Of a DNA stretch of 64,000 bases, positions 41,734 to 50,718 are shown one piece after another. The notes below the pieces were generated by a model. The model ran no database searches and was not told the DNA's origin. It was given only the letters and a program-made list of their open reading frames with translations. Source of the DNA: Burkholderia sp. Bp9143. GTDB taxonomy: Bacteria > Pseudomonadota > Gammaproteobacteria > Burkholderiales > Burkholderiaceae. The translations under genes were made by a program, and so were the position numbers. The stretch spans positions 1 through 64,000 of the forward strand of contig NZ_QTPO01000047.1 of NCBI RefSeq assembly GCF_003853645.1. Reading direction: 5' to 3'. The stretch's first letter is position 1, and every line of letters begins with the position of its first letter.

Positions 41734-42162
41734 ATGAAGTTCTACAAGACCCTCATCGCGGCAGCCGTCCTCGCATCGAGCGTCAGCGCGCACGCGCAGA
41801 TCGCCGGCGCGCAGCCGCTCAGCGTGACCGTCGAGCAATCGCAGGCGCTGCTCGAAGGCTGGAGCGTGAAGAAGAGCGTGCTCGGCAAGGCCGTGTACAA
41901 CGACGCGAACCAGAAGGTCGGCACTGTGCGCGACCTGATCGTCGCGCCGGACGGCTCGGTGTCGGCGGCGATCGTGTCGGCCGGCGGCTTCCTCGGCGTG
42001 GCCGCGCATGACGTCGCGGTGCCGATCGCGTCGCTCGACGTGCGCAACGGCAACATCTATCTGCCGGGCGCGACGAAGGAGGCGCTGAAGGCCACGCCGG
42101 CGTTCCAGTACACGAAGGTGCCGTCGCCGCCGAAGCCGAAGAAGGTCGACGAGCAGCACTGA
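41734..42162 (+). CDS. Exported PRC-barrel-domain protein
   Basis: 142 aa. The signal peptide is MKFYKTLIAAAVLASSVSAH, with cleavage after AHA. The PRC barrel (about 45-110) contains VLGKAVYNDANQKVGTVRDL and AAHDVAVPIASL, and the tail is Pro/Lys-rich. PRC barrels outside RimM and reaction centres are small beta proteins often linked to stress or envelope function. The ATG at 41734 follows CCGGAG. The role is unknown. Confidence 0.8.
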   Translation: MKFYKTLIAAAVLASSVSAHAQIAGAQPLSVTVEQSQALLEGWSVKKSVLGKAVYNDANQKVGTVRDLIVAPDGSVSAAIVSAGGFLGVAAHDVAVPIASLDVRNGNIYLPGATKEALKATPAFQYTKVPSPPKPKKVDEQH

Positions 42163-42264
42163 TGCACGCGGCCCGGCGCGCGATGTGCCGGGCCCGGCCG
42201 TCCGCCGACCGCCGGCCACCGCGCCGATCCATCACGGCCTCGCTCCCTCGTCCACGACCCACCT

Positions 42265-42295
42265 CTACGTAATTCTACGTAGCCCCGCATACGTA
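42265..42295. promoter_or_regulatory. Triple TACGTA element upstream of cstA
   Basis: TACGTA hexamers begin at 42266, 42276 and 42290. The first two form a perfect inverted repeat, CTACGTA-ATTC-TACGTAG (42265-42282), with centres 10 bp (one helical turn) apart. This A+T-rich island lies about 150-180 bp before the cstA start and fits an operator or activator site for the starvation gene. Confidence 0.55.
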
Positions 42296-42443
42296 GTTGT
42301 GCGCTTGTAAGCCGCCCCCGTCGCACGGAATACTACGGCCCAATGCCGCGGCTTCCACGAGACGCGGCACGACGCATCGACGTCACGCGGGTTCGGCGCG
42401 TCGCCGGATCCACTCAAAACCACATTGGAGACCAGGAGACGCC

Positions 42444-44522
42444 ATGAATCGGGCTTCCAGTACCCTGCTCTGGATCGCGGTCGCGCTGCTCGGCGCGTTC
42501 GCGTTCGGGACGATCGCACTTGCGCACGGCGAACGCGTCAGCGCGCTCTGGATCGTGATCGCCGCAGTTTGCGTGTATCTGATCGCATATCGCTTCTACA
42601 GCCGTTTCATCGCCAGCAAGGTCATGCAGCTCGACGGGCTGCGGATGACGCCGGCGGTCAAGTTCAACGATGGCCTCGACTACGTGCCGACCAACAAGTA
42701 CGTGCTGTTCGGCCATCACTTCGCCGCGATCGCCGGCGCCGGGCCGCTCGTCGGCCCCGTGCTCGCCGCGCAGATGGGCTACACGCCCGGCATGCTGTGG
42801 ATCCTGGCCGGCGTCGTGTTCGCCGGTGCGGTGCAGGACTTCATCGTGCTGTTCATCTCGACGCGCCGCGACGGCCGCTCGCTCGGCGACCTCGTCAAGA
42901 TGGAGCTCGGCACGGTGCCCGGCGTGATCGCGCTGTTCGGCGCGTTCCTGATCATGGTGATCATCCTCGCGGTGCTCGCGCTGATCGTCGTGAAGGCGCT
43001 GACGAATTCGCCGTGGGGCACGTTCACCGTCGCCGCGACGATTCCGATCGCGCTGTTCATGGGCGTCTACACGCGCTACATCCGTCCGGGCCGCATCGGC
43101 GAAGTGTCGATCATCGGCTTCGTGCTGCTGATGGCGTCGATCGCGTTCGGCCAGCACGTGCACGATTCGCCGACGCTCGCCGCCTGGTTCACGTTCAGCG
43201 GCACGCAGCTCACGTGGATCCTGATCGGCTACGGCTTCGTCGCATCGGTGCTGCCGGTGTGGCTGCTGCTCGCGCCGCGCGACTACCTGTCGACGTTCCT
43301 GAAGATCGGCACGATCCTCGGCCTCGCGATCGGCATCCTGGTCGTTGCACCGGAACTGAAGATGCCCGCGCTGACGAAGTTCGTCGACGGCACGGGCCCG
43401 GTGTGGTCGGGCAACCTGTTCCCGTTCCTGTTCATCACGATCGCGTGCGGCGCGGTGTCGGGTTTCCACGCGCTGATCTCGTCGGGCACGACGCCGAAGC
43501 TGATCGACAACGAAACCAACGCACGCTTCATCGGGTACGGCGCGATGCTGATGGAATCGTTCGTCGCGATCATGGCGCTGGTCGCCGCGTGCGTGATCGA
43601 GCCGGGCATCTATTTCGCGATGAACGCGCCGGCGGCCGTGCTCGGCTCGACGCCGGAAGCCGTCGCGAACACGGTCACGCAATGGGGCTTCGTGCTGACG
43701 CCCGACATGCTGACGCAGACCGCGAAGGCCGTCGGCGAAACGACGATCATCGCGCGCGCGGGCGGCGCCCCGACGCTGGCCGTCGGCATGGCGCACATCC
43801 TGCACCAGGTGATCGGTGGCGAAGCGATGATGGCGTTCTGGTATCACTTCGCGATCCTGTTCGAGGCGCTGTTCATCCTGACGGCCGTCGACGCCGGCAC
43901 GCGCGCGGGCCGCTTCATGCTGCAGGACCTGCTCGGCACGTTCCACCCGGCGCTCAAGCGCACCGAGTCGCTGCCCGCGAACCTGGTCGCCACCGCGCTG
44001 TGCGTGGCCGCGTGGGGCTACTTCCTGTACCAGGGCGTGGTCGATCCGCTCGGCGGCATCAACACGCTGTGGCCGCTGTTCGGCATCTCGAACCAGATGC
44101 TCGCCGCGATCGCACTGGTGCTCGGCACCGTCGTGCTGTTCAAGATGAAGCGCGAGCGCTACGCATGGGTGACGATCGTGCCGACCGCATGGCTGCTGAT
44201 CTGCACGCTGACGGCCGGCTGGCAGAAGATCTTCGACGCGAACCCGAAGGTCAGCTTCCTCGCGCACGCCGCGAAGCTGCAGGCCGCGGTGGACGAAGGC
44301 AAGGTGCTCGCACCGGCGAAGTCGATCGCGCAGATGCAGCGGATCATCTTCAACGACTACATCGATGCGGCGCTGGCCGGCCTGTTCATCTTCGTCGTCG
44401 TGGCGATCGCGGCGTACGGCGTGATCGCCGTGCTGCGCGCGCGCCGCGAGTCGAGGCCGACCGTGCGCGAGACGCCGTACGAGCCGATGCCGGCCGCGCA
44501 GGCGCTCGGCAGCGGACGATAA
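42444..44522 (+). CDS. cstA: Carbon starvation protein A (pyruvate/peptide transporter)
   Basis: 692 aa integral membrane protein, close to the 701 aa of E. coli CstA. CstA signature stretches are GHHFAAIAGAGPLVGPVLAA (about 90-109) and SGFHALISSGTTPKLI (about 340-355), and about 16-18 hydrophobic segments are visible. It imports pyruvate and/or peptides when carbon is limiting. The ATG at 42444 follows AGGAGA. The linked 68-aa partner begins 12 bp later. The TACGTA cluster is the only obvious regulatory sequence; a histidine-kinase pair is not nearby. Confidence 0.92.
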   Translation: MNRASSTLLWIAVALLGAFAFGTIALAHGERVSALWIVIAAVCVYLIAYRFYSRFIASKVMQLDGLRMTPAVKFNDGLDYVPTNKYVLFGHHFAAIAGAGPLVGPVLAAQMGYTPGMLWILAGVVFAGAVQDFIVLFISTRRDGRSLGDLVKMELGTVPGVIALFGAFLIMVIILAVLALIVVKALTNSPWGTFTVAATIPIALFMGVYTRYIRPGRIGEVSIIGFVLLMASIAFGQHVHDSPTLAAWFTFSGTQLTWILIGYGFVASVLPVWLLLAPRDYLSTFLKIGTILGLAIGILVVAPELKMPALTKFVDGTGPVWSGNLFPFLFITIACGAVSGFHALISSGTTPKLIDNETNARFIGYGAMLMESFVAIMALVAACVIEPGIYFAMNAPAAVLGSTPEAVANTVTQWGFVLTPDMLTQTAKAVGETTIIARAGGAPTLAVGMAHILHQVIGGEAMMAFWYHFAILFEALFILTAVDAGTRAGRFMLQDLLGTFHPALKRTESLPANLVATALCVAAWGYFLYQGVVDPLGGINTLWPLFGISNQMLAAIALVLGTVVLFKMKRERYAWVTIVPTAWLLICTLTAGWQKIFDANPKVSFLAHAAKLQAAVDEGKVLAPAKSIAQMQRIIFNDYIDAALAGLFIFVVVAIAAYGVIAVLRARRESRPTVRETPYEPMPAAQALGSGR

Positions 44523-44534
44523 CGGGAGGCCGCG

Positions 44535-44741
44535 ATGTTCAGCGATCTCGGCAGCGACCTGCGCAGCGCGGGGCGTTACCTCGGGCAGGCGTTGCGGCTG
44601 ATGGTCGGCCTGCCCGACTACGACACCTACGTCGCGCACATGCGCGAAACCCATCCGGACCGCGAGCCGATGACGTACGAGGCATTCTTCCGCGAGCGTC
44701 AGAATGCGCGGTACGGGTCGGGGGCGGGGAAGTGTTGCTGA
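44535..44741 (+). CDS. YbdD/YjiX-family small protein, partner of CstA
   Basis: 68 aa. Typical family features are [16 protein letters not shown] (about 23-38), [17 protein letters not shown] and a Cys-Cys C-terminus. This small protein is encoded directly after cstA or btsT in many proteobacteria and is required for pyruvate uptake by those carriers. An AGG-containing ribosome site lies in the 12-bp gap. Confidence 0.88.
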   Translation: MFSDLGSDLRSAGRYLGQALRLMVGLPDYDTYVAHMRETHPDREPMTYEAFFRERQNARYGSGAGKCC

Positions 44742-44790
44742 ACCGGGCCGGCGCAGCCGGCCGGTAGGGTGGTCCGGTGACGGACCGGGA

Positions 44791-44820
44791 AGCGCCGCGA
44801 AGGCATTCGCGGCGCTTTTT
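44791..44820 (+). terminator. Rho-independent terminator after the cstA operon
   Basis: The 11-bp stem is AGCGCCGCGAA (44791-44801) with TTCGCGGCGCT (44806-44816) and a GGCA loop, followed by a T-run (TTTTTCTTT). A second short hairpin (GGTCCG...CGGACC) precedes it. Confidence 0.85.
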
Positions 44821-44953
44821 CTTTGGCGGGCCGCGGCGGCGCGCGCGAGGTGCCCGTCACCGCGGCGTTTGACTTCGTTCAGCGCGGCAACGTCCGGCCA
44901 CCAGTATCATATGACTCATCATTTTTCGATGAATCCGCGCAGGAGAACCCGTC

Positions 44954-45574
44954 GTGCATGTCGGTGAGCGTTTCAACAGCATTTCCCATCTCGTCGGCGC
45001 GGTGCTGTCGGTGGCAGGGCTGGTCGCGCTGGTGACGATGGGCGCGCTCGAAGGCGATCCCTACAAGATCGTGAGCTTCAGCGTGTACGGCGCGATGCTG
45101 ATCCTGCTCTACGCGATCTCGACGCTGTATCACAGCGTGCGCAACCCACGGCTCAAGGCGATCCTGCAGAAGTGCGACCATTCGGCCATCTATCTGCTGA
45201 TCGCGGGCAGCTACACGCCGTTCACGCTCGTCACGCTGCGCGGCCCGTGGGGCTGGTCGTTGTTCGGTGTGAGCTGGGGGCTCGCGGCTTTCGGGATCGC
45301 GCAGGAACTCACGCTCGGACGGCGCACGCGTATCGTGTCGATGGTGCTGTACGTGCTGATGGGCTGGCTCGCGCTCGTCGCGATCCGCCCGCTGATCCAT
45401 GCGCTGCCGCCGGTCGGTGCCGTCTGGCTCGTGGCCGGCGGCATCATCTACAGCGCGGGGATCTACTTCTTCATCAACGACGAGCGCATCCGCCACGGGC
45501 ACGGTATCTGGCACCTTTTCGTGCTGGCCGGCAGCCTGTGCCAGTTCGTCAGTGTCGCGATGTATGTCGCGTGA
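44954..45574 (+). CDS. Hemolysin III/TrhA (PAQR-like) membrane protein
   Basis: 206 aa with seven hydrophobic helices. PAQR/hemolysin III hallmarks are STLYHS (about 56-61), KCDHSAIYLLIAGSYTPF (about 73-90) and the late His of IWHLFVLAGS; these Ser/His/Asp residues bind a metal in the family. The GTG at 44954 is preceded by CAGGAGAACC. TrhA proteins are linked to membrane energetics or lipid homeostasis, and direct haemolytic activity is not implied. Confidence 0.85.
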   Translation: MHVGERFNSISHLVGAVLSVAGLVALVTMGALEGDPYKIVSFSVYGAMLILLYAISTLYHSVRNPRLKAILQKCDHSAIYLLIAGSYTPFTLVTLRGPWGWSLFGVSWGLAAFGIAQELTLGRRTRIVSMVLYVLMGWLALVAIRPLIHALPPVGAVWLVAGGIIYSAGIYFFINDERIRHGHGIWHLFVLAGSLCQFVSVAMYVA

Positions 45575-45601
45575 GCGTGGGCGGGGGCGGCACGGCGGAT
45601 C

Positions 45602-46033
45602 TCATTCGCGATCGGCAGCCTGAGCCGCGCCGCACAGCGCCTTGAACCCGACCCATCCCCAGTAGACGCGATGATGCGCGATCAGCCCGTCGCGCAGATC
45701 CATGACCTCGACGAGATCGACCTGATCGCCTTCCGGCGTTTCGCGCGGATATTCCCACGTGAGTTGTCGGCCGTTCGAGAAGAACAGCCCTGTCCGATAC
45801 CAGCGTCCGAGCTTGTTCTCCGGATTGCGCAAGCCCGCCGCGAAGAACGCGCCGATCGCGTCCTTGCCGTGCAGCACGCCCGAGCCGTGGTCGGGCAGCG
45901 TGACGACGATCAGTGGCGTTTCGAGGAACGCGTCATCCGCGTACAGCGACATCAGCGCGTCGAGGTCGCGTGCGACGACGGCGGCGTGCCAGTCTCGATG
46001 GATGCGTTGCGCAACGGTGTCGGCGTGGGTCAT
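45602..46033 (-). CDS. SnoaL-like/NTF2-fold protein
   Basis: 143 aa from the ATG at 46033 (MTHADTVAQR). The N-terminal helices (RDWHAAVVARDLDALMSLYA) followed by DDAFLETP and a strand-rich half ending in HHRVYWGWVGF match the NTF2-like cone fold. Such proteins are isomerases, hydrolases or ligand binders. The active-site residues do not identify a reaction, and the gene stands alone. Confidence 0.75.
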   Translation of the reverse strand: MTHADTVAQRIHRDWHAAVVARDLDALMSLYADDAFLETPLIVVTLPDHGSGVLHGKDAIGAFFAAGLRNPENKLGRWYRTGLFFSNGRQLTWEYPRETPEGDQVDLVEVMDLRDGLIAHHRVYWGWVGFKALCGAAQAADRE

Positions 46034-46156
46034 GGCGGGTTCCGGCAAGCGTGGATAACGGCACCACTGTATCGACGCCACGCCGCCGGACGTTTCACCC
46101 CAGGCCGAAACGTGGATGTCGAGTGTGCCGGGCGCGACCGCGTACCACCGTCTGCC

Positions 46157-46510
46157 TCAGCCCCCCAGCGCGCCGAGGTTCAGTTCATGCGACTTGCCGA
46201 TCCACACCCCGCTGTCGCGATGGTCGCGCAGTTCGTCGTTCGTATTCGGATGCAGGAAGAGGTCGAGCGCGCCGTGATTCAGCACGAGCCACGGCACGAT
46301 GGTGTCGAATTGCGCGGCGCCGAACGCGATCTGGTACGACCAGGCCGGATGCGGGCCAACGAGGCGTTCGTGAAAGCGGCCGAGCTCGATGATCGTGCCG
46401 AACCGCTCTTCGACGACGAGGCGAAACGCCCAGGCCGCGTCGCGGCTCGCGGCGTCGAAGTAGACGTGTGCGTGCCAACTGTCGATGGCGGTGGTGTCGA
46501 TGGCAGCCAT
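46157..46510 (-). CDS. DOPA 4,5-dioxygenase-family protein
   Basis: 117 aa from the ATG at 46510 (MAAIDTTAID). The conserved family blocks are SWHAHVYFD, LGRFHERLVGPHPAWSYQIA, WLVLNHGALDLFLHPNT and DHRDSGVWIG. The histidines of HAH, FHE and HPNT are probable metal ligands. In fungi and plants the family performs extradiol cleavage of DOPA; the bacterial members are small and mostly uncharacterised. The substrate is unknown. Confidence 0.8.
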   Translation of the reverse strand: MAAIDTTAIDSWHAHVYFDAASRDAAWAFRLVVEERFGTIIELGRFHERLVGPHPAWSYQIAFGAAQFDTIVPWLVLNHGALDLFLHPNTNDELRDHRDSGVWIGKSHELNLGALGG

Positions 46511-46792
46511 GGCGGAACTCGAGAGAATAATAGAGGAAGGGATGAGAGCCGTGCCTGACGGCCGATGCGTAATTATCGCGCTGACTCGTCGGACACGTCT
46601 TGTCGCGGAGCGGTGATTCGGTGCGGTAGATTTGTCGCGTGTCAGGGAAACCGGTGCGTTGGACGAAGCATTTCCCGTTCGTGTCCGCATGTGCGGCATC
46701 GCGCCGAAAGCCGCGCCAGCCGGTGCTTCGGCCGAAATCGCATCGGCAGTACGTCATTTCAGAAACTGCAAGGACGACGTCCGACAAAACAA

Positions 46793-46822
46793 AAGCGCCA
46801 CGGAGCGAACTCCGTGGCGCTT
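46793..46822 (-). terminator. Terminator of the ispH-hpnH operon
   Basis: The 13-bp stem is AAGCGCCACGGAG (46793-46805) with CTCCGTGGCGCTT (46810-46822) and a CGAA tetraloop. On the minus strand it follows the hpnH stop and continues into TTGTTTTG, the expected U-rich tail. Confidence 0.85.
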
Positions 46823-46873
46823 CTTCGATGCCGGCCGATGCGGAGGCGCGAGCCCCCGCGCAGCGACACGCGC

Positions 46874-48034
46874 TTAAGCCGCCGTTGCCGGCTTCGCCGG
46901 CTTCTGCAGCTTGCCCTTGCCGGCGCGCTGGATTTCCTCGAGCTTGATCTCGACGTGGCGCGAGAACACGTACTCGGCCGGGCGCTGCTTCGCGATCGAG
47001 ATGTCCGGTGCGAACGGGCCGTCGGTCTTGATGCCCTTCTTGCTCACGCGCAGCGCCTTCAGCGGATGCGCGATCGTGTCCATCACGGCGGTGGCTTCGA
47101 AGCCGCAGTGGACCATGCAGTCCGCGCACTTCTCGTAGTTGCCGACGCCGTAGTTGTCCCAGTTCGTGTCTTCCATCAGTTCCTTGAAGGTCTTCACGTA
47201 ACCTTCGCCGACCAGATAGCACGGCTTCTGCCAGCCGAACACGGTACGCGCCGGGTTGCCCCACGGCGTGCACTTGTACGTCTGGTTGCCGGCCAGGAAG
47301 TCGAGGAACAGCGACGACTGGCTGAACGACCAGCGCTTGCCGCCTTCGCCGCGCTTCAGGATTTCGCGGAACAGGTTCTTCGTCTTGTCGCGGTTCAGGA
47401 AGTGCTGCTGATCCGGCGCGCGCTCGTACGCATAGCCCGGCGACACGGTGATGCCGTCGACGCCGATCGGCCCCAGCGTGTCGAAGAACTTCGCGACGCG
47501 CTCGGGGATCGCATCGTTGAACAGCGTGCAGTTGATGTTCACGCGGAAGCCGCGGCGCTTCGCTTCCTTGATGGCCGCGACCGCCTTGTCGTACACGCCT
47601 TCCTGCGACACGGAATGGTCGTGCATGTCCTTGTCGCCGTCGAGGTGGACCGACCAGACGAAGTACGGATTCGGCTGGTAGTCGTCCATCTTCTTTTCCA
47701 TCAGCAGCGCGTTCGTGCACAGGTACACGAACTTCTTGCGCTTCATGATGCCCTTGACGATCTCCGGCATCTCCTTGTGGAGCAGCGGCTCGCCGCCGGC
47801 GATCGACACGATGGGCGCGCCGCACTCGTCGACGGCTTCCAGGCATTCCTCGACGGACAGGCGCTGGTTCAGGATCGGGTCCGGATAGTCGATCTTGCCG
47901 CAGCCGTTACACGCGAGGTTGCAGCGGAACAGCGGCTCGAGCATCAGCGCGAGCGGATAGCGTTTGTTGCCGGACAGGTGTTGGCGCATGATGTATGCGC
48001 CGACGCGGACTTGCTGGAGCAGCGGAATAGACAA
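46874..48034 (-). CDS. hpnH: Hopanoid adenosyltransferase, radical SAM (HpnH)
   Basis: 386 aa. The radical-SAM cluster motif is C38-x3-C42-x2-C45 (CNLACNGC), followed by the GGEPL motif (79-83). A C-terminal Cys cluster (KCADCMVHCGF, about 305-315) is typical of HpnH. It attaches the adenosyl radical to diploptene to give adenosylhopane, the first side-chain step of extended hopanoids. It lies 12 bp downstream of ispH, so isoprenoid supply and hopanoid modification are co-expressed. Its tail is Lys/Pro/Ala-rich. No squalene-hopene cyclase gene is in the window. Confidence 0.93.
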   Translation of the reverse strand: MSIPLLQQVRVGAYIMRQHLSGNKRYPLALMLEPLFRCNLACNGCGKIDYPDPILNQRLSVEECLEAVDECGAPIVSIAGGEPLLHKEMPEIVKGIMKRKKFVYLCTNALLMEKKMDDYQPNPYFVWSVHLDGDKDMHDHSVSQEGVYDKAVAAIKEAKRRGFRVNINCTLFNDAIPERVAKFFDTLGPIGVDGITVSPGYAYERAPDQQHFLNRDKTKNLFREILKRGEGGKRWSFSQSSLFLDFLAGNQTYKCTPWGNPARTVFGWQKPCYLVGEGYVKTFKELMEDTNWDNYGVGNYEKCADCMVHCGFEATAVMDTIAHPLKALRVSKKGIKTDGPFAPDISIAKQRPAEYVFSRHVEIKLEEIQRAGKGKLQKPAKPATAA

Positions 48035-48046
48035 GAGTTGTCCTCC

Positions 48047-48988
48047 TTAAACTTCGCGGGCGACAGCTTGCGTAAGCTTCGCCGGCAACTTGAATTCGAC
48101 TTTTTCCTCACGGCCCGCCATCGTCGTGACATCGACGGGCCCCAGCGCGCGCAGCGCGCCGATTACATCCTCAACCATTTCCTCGGGTGCCGACGCGCCG
48201 GCGGTCAGGCCGACCGTCTGCACGCCCGCGAACCATTCGGCCTTCACTTCCGAGCCGTCGGCGACGAGATAGCTCGGTACACCGCTTTCGGTGCCGATCT
48301 CGCGCAGGCGGTTCGAGTTCGAGCTGTTCGTCGCACCGACGACCAGCAGCACGTCGACTTGGCCGCTCAGCTCGCGCACGGCGGCCTGGCGGTTCTGCGT
48401 CGCGTAGCAGATGTCGCGCGTGTCCGGGCCGACGATGTCGGTGAACCGGCGCTGCAGCGCTTCGATGATGCCGCGCGTGTCGTCGACCGACAGCGTCGTC
48501 TGCGTAACATACGCGACCGGCGTGTCGACCGGCAGCGTCAGCGTATCGACCTCGGCCTCGCTCTGCACGAGGATCACCTCGGCCGGAATCTGGCCGATCG
48601 TGCCCTCGACTTCCGGATGGCCCGCATGGCCGATCAGGATCAGCCGGCGGCCCGCCGCGACGTACTGGCGGCCCTGCACGTGCACTTTCGTGACGAGCGG
48701 GCAGGTGGCGTCCAGCACGTCGAGCCCGCGCGTTTCAGCGTCGCGTTCGACCGTCTGGGCGACCCCGTGCGCGCTGAAGATCGCCACGGCGCCGTGCGGC
48801 ACCTCGTCGAGCTCCTCAACGAATCGCGCCCCTTTATTACGCAGGTTTTCGACGACATGCCGGTTATGCACGATCTCATGACGCACATAGACCGGCGCGC
48901 CGTGCTGTTGCAGCGCGCGATCGACGATCTCGATCGCACGGACAACCCCCGCACAGAAGCCGCGGGGCTGGGCAAGGATGACTCGCAT
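48047..48988 (-). CDS. ispH: 4-Hydroxy-3-methylbut-2-enyl diphosphate reductase
   Basis: 313 aa from the ATG at 48988 ([10 protein letters not shown]). Fe-S cluster ligands are Cys12 (RGFCAG), Cys96 ([11 protein letters not shown]) and Cys194 ([11 protein letters not shown]). Substrate-binding [24 protein letters not shown] and TNSSNSNRL motifs are all present. It makes IPP and DMAPP in the last step of the MEP pathway. The upstream extension of the frame is not used. It is the first gene of the ispH-hpnH operon. Several beta-proteobacteria carry two ispH copies; whether this is the hopanoid-linked one is an inference from its partner. Confidence 0.93.
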   Translation of the reverse strand: MRVILAQPRGFCAGVVRAIEIVDRALQQHGAPVYVRHEIVHNRHVVENLRNKGARFVEELDEVPHGAVAIFSAHGVAQTVERDAETRGLDVLDATCPLVTKVHVQGRQYVAAGRRLILIGHAGHPEVEGTIGQIPAEVILVQSEAEVDTLTLPVDTPVAYVTQTTLSVDDTRGIIEALQRRFTDIVGPDTRDICYATQNRQAAVRELSGQVDVLLVVGATNSSNSNRLREIGTESGVPSYLVADGSEVKAEWFAGVQTVGLTAGASAPEEMVEDVIGALRALGPVDVTTMAGREEKVEFKLPAKLTQAVAREV

Positions 48989-49281
48989 AAGTGAGCGAAC
49001 TCCGACGACAGACGCCGGGGTTCGAGGAGCTGGCACTGCTCGCTCGCCCCGGCTTGATGTTATGAAGGCAGGAAACGAACCGGCCAGGCCAGGCCCCGGA
49101 ACCCCGAATTAATCGCGCATTTTAACCCTATCGGGCCGTCCTTGCTCTGGTGCTGTATCGACCGTGTTGCATCCGCCGCAGAACCGCGTCGGCGCTCGCG
49201 TGTGCGGAACCCGGTAAACTGCGCGGTTTCGCGGGCAGCCTGTCCGGCCACCCGGCGTCGCGCTCATTTCAAGGCCATTCG

Positions 49282-49425
49282 ATGACCGTCGATTCTTACG
49301 CGTATTGCCCTGCCGCTCGTGCGGTCATGGGTGTTTTCACTCCGACCCTGATTGTGATCGACCGATCCGGCGCCGCGGGCGGCCGGGCCGCTCGCGCCGG
49401 CATCCGGCAGGAGACGTGCCGATGA
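49282..49425 (+). CDS. Possible 47-aa leader ORF overlapping hpnB
   Basis: The ATG at 49282 is preceded by AAGG. The ORF ends in a TGA that overlaps the hpnB ATG at 49422 (ATGA), an arrangement typical of translational coupling. The peptide has a hydrophobic middle (AVMGVFTPTLIVI) and a basic tail. No homology is recognised, and it may simply be a chance frame. Confidence 0.25.
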   Translation: MTVDSYAYCPAARAVMGVFTPTLIVIDRSGAAGGRAARAGIRQETCR

Positions 49426-50609
49426 TGCTGGCGATTACGTTCCTGGTGTCCGGCCTGTCGCTGCTGATCTGGATCGTGCTGCTCGTCGCGCGCGGCGGCT
49501 TCTGGCGCGCGCGGCCCGCGCGGGCCCTGCCGCCGGAGGCGCGCGGCGCGGCCGCCGAGGCCGGTTGGCCGGCCGTCGTCGCGGTCGTGCCGGCGCGCAA
49601 CGAAGTCGACGTGATCGCCCGCGCGGCGACGTCGCTGCTCGAGCAGGACTATCCGGGCGACTTTCATCTGATCATTGTCGACGACCACAGCGACGACGGC
49701 ACGGCCGACGCGGCCCGCGCGGCCGCGCTCGCGATCAATCGCGCCGACCGGCTGACGGTGCTGGCCGCGAAGCCGCTGCCGGCCGGCTGGTCGGGCAAGG
49801 TGTGGGCGCAGTCGCAAGGCATCGCCGCGGTGCGCACGCTCGGGCTGCCGGCCGACTACCTGCTGCTGACGGATGCCGACATCGGCCATCCGCCCGACGC
49901 CGTCGCCCAACTCGTCACGCGCGCGCAGGCCGAGCAGCGCGATCTCGTGTCGCTGATGGTGCGGCTGCGCTGCGATTCGTTCTGGGAAAAGGCGCTGATC
50001 CCGGCGTTCGTGTTCTTCTTCGCGAAGCTCTATCCGTTCTCGTGGATCAACAATCCGCGCAACCGGACGGCCGGCGCCGCGGGCGGCTGCATGCTGGTCA
50101 AGCGCAGCGCGCTCGAGGAAGCCGGCGGCATCGAGTCGATCCGCGGCGCGTTGATCGACGACTGCAGCCTCGCCGCGCAGATCAAGCATCGCGGCAGCGG
50201 CCGGCATCCGATCCGGCTCGATCTGGCCGACCGCAGCGTGTCGCTGCGTCCGTACGACAGCTGGCGCGACATCTGGAACATGATCGCGCGCACCGCGTTC
50301 ACGCAGCTCCATTATTCGCCGCTGCTGCTCGCCGGCACGCTGCTCGGGATGACGATCATCTATCTCGTGCCGCCCGTGGCCGCGCTGGTCTACGGCGCGC
50401 GCGCCTGGCCGGCGTGGCTCGCATGGGCGTCGATGTGCACCGCGTATGCGCCGATGCTGCGCTACTACCGCCGCTCGCCGCTGTGGGCACCCGTGCTGCC
50501 GCTCGTCGCGCTGTTCTATGTCGGCGCGACGTTCGCGTCCGCGTGGCGCTACTGGCGCGGCAAGGGCGGCCAGTGGAAGGCGCGCGTGCAGGCGCCGGTG
50601 GAGCGCTGA
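49422..50609 (+). CDS. hpnB: Hopene-associated glycosyltransferase, family 2 (HpnB)
   Basis: 395 aa from ATG 49422 with AGGAG 8 bp upstream. An N-terminal membrane helix (about 3-22) is followed by the GT-A domain: VVPARNEVD (about 56-64), VDDHSDDGT (about 87-95), the D-x-D equivalent TDADIGH (about 148-154) and the LIDDCSLA acceptor region. Three further hydrophobic segments lie near the C-terminus. HpnB enzymes are found with hopanoid genes and are thought to glycosylate the side chain or an associated lipid. It is divergent from ispH-hpnH. Confidence 0.88.
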   Translation: MMLAITFLVSGLSLLIWIVLLVARGGFWRARPARALPPEARGAAAEAGWPAVVAVVPARNEVDVIARAATSLLEQDYPGDFHLIIVDDHSDDGTADAARAAALAINRADRLTVLAAKPLPAGWSGKVWAQSQGIAAVRTLGLPADYLLLTDADIGHPPDAVAQLVTRAQAEQRDLVSLMVRLRCDSFWEKALIPAFVFFFAKLYPFSWINNPRNRTAGAAGGCMLVKRSALEEAGGIESIRGALIDDCSLAAQIKHRGSGRHPIRLDLADRSVSLRPYDSWRDIWNMIARTAFTQLHYSPLLLAGTLLGMTIIYLVPPVAALVYGARAWPAWLAWASMCTAYAPMLRYYRRSPLWAPVLPLVALFYVGATFASAWRYWRGKGGQWKARVQAPVER

Positions 50610-50658
50610 ACCGGACGACGCCGGCGAATGCCGGCCGTCACGCCGGACCCCGGAAAGC

Positions 50659-50694
50659 AAACAGCCCGATCGGTGCGAGCCGATCGGGCTGTTT
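50659..50694. terminator. Bidirectional terminator between hpnB and the coiled-coil gene
   Basis: The 15-bp stem is AAACAGCCCGATCGG (50659-50673) with CCGATCGGGCTGTTT (50680-50694) and a TGCGAG loop. T-rich sequence follows on the plus strand (CGTTTG), and A-runs precede it for the minus strand. Confidence 0.85.
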
Positions 50695-50718
50695 CGTTTG
50701 CGGCGGGGCCGAGCGTGC

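Noticed and set aside
42414-44654. 746-aa minus-strand open frame over cstA
   Set aside because: Composition is Arg/His/Asp-rich and it is antisense to cstA, whose membrane-protein features are clear.
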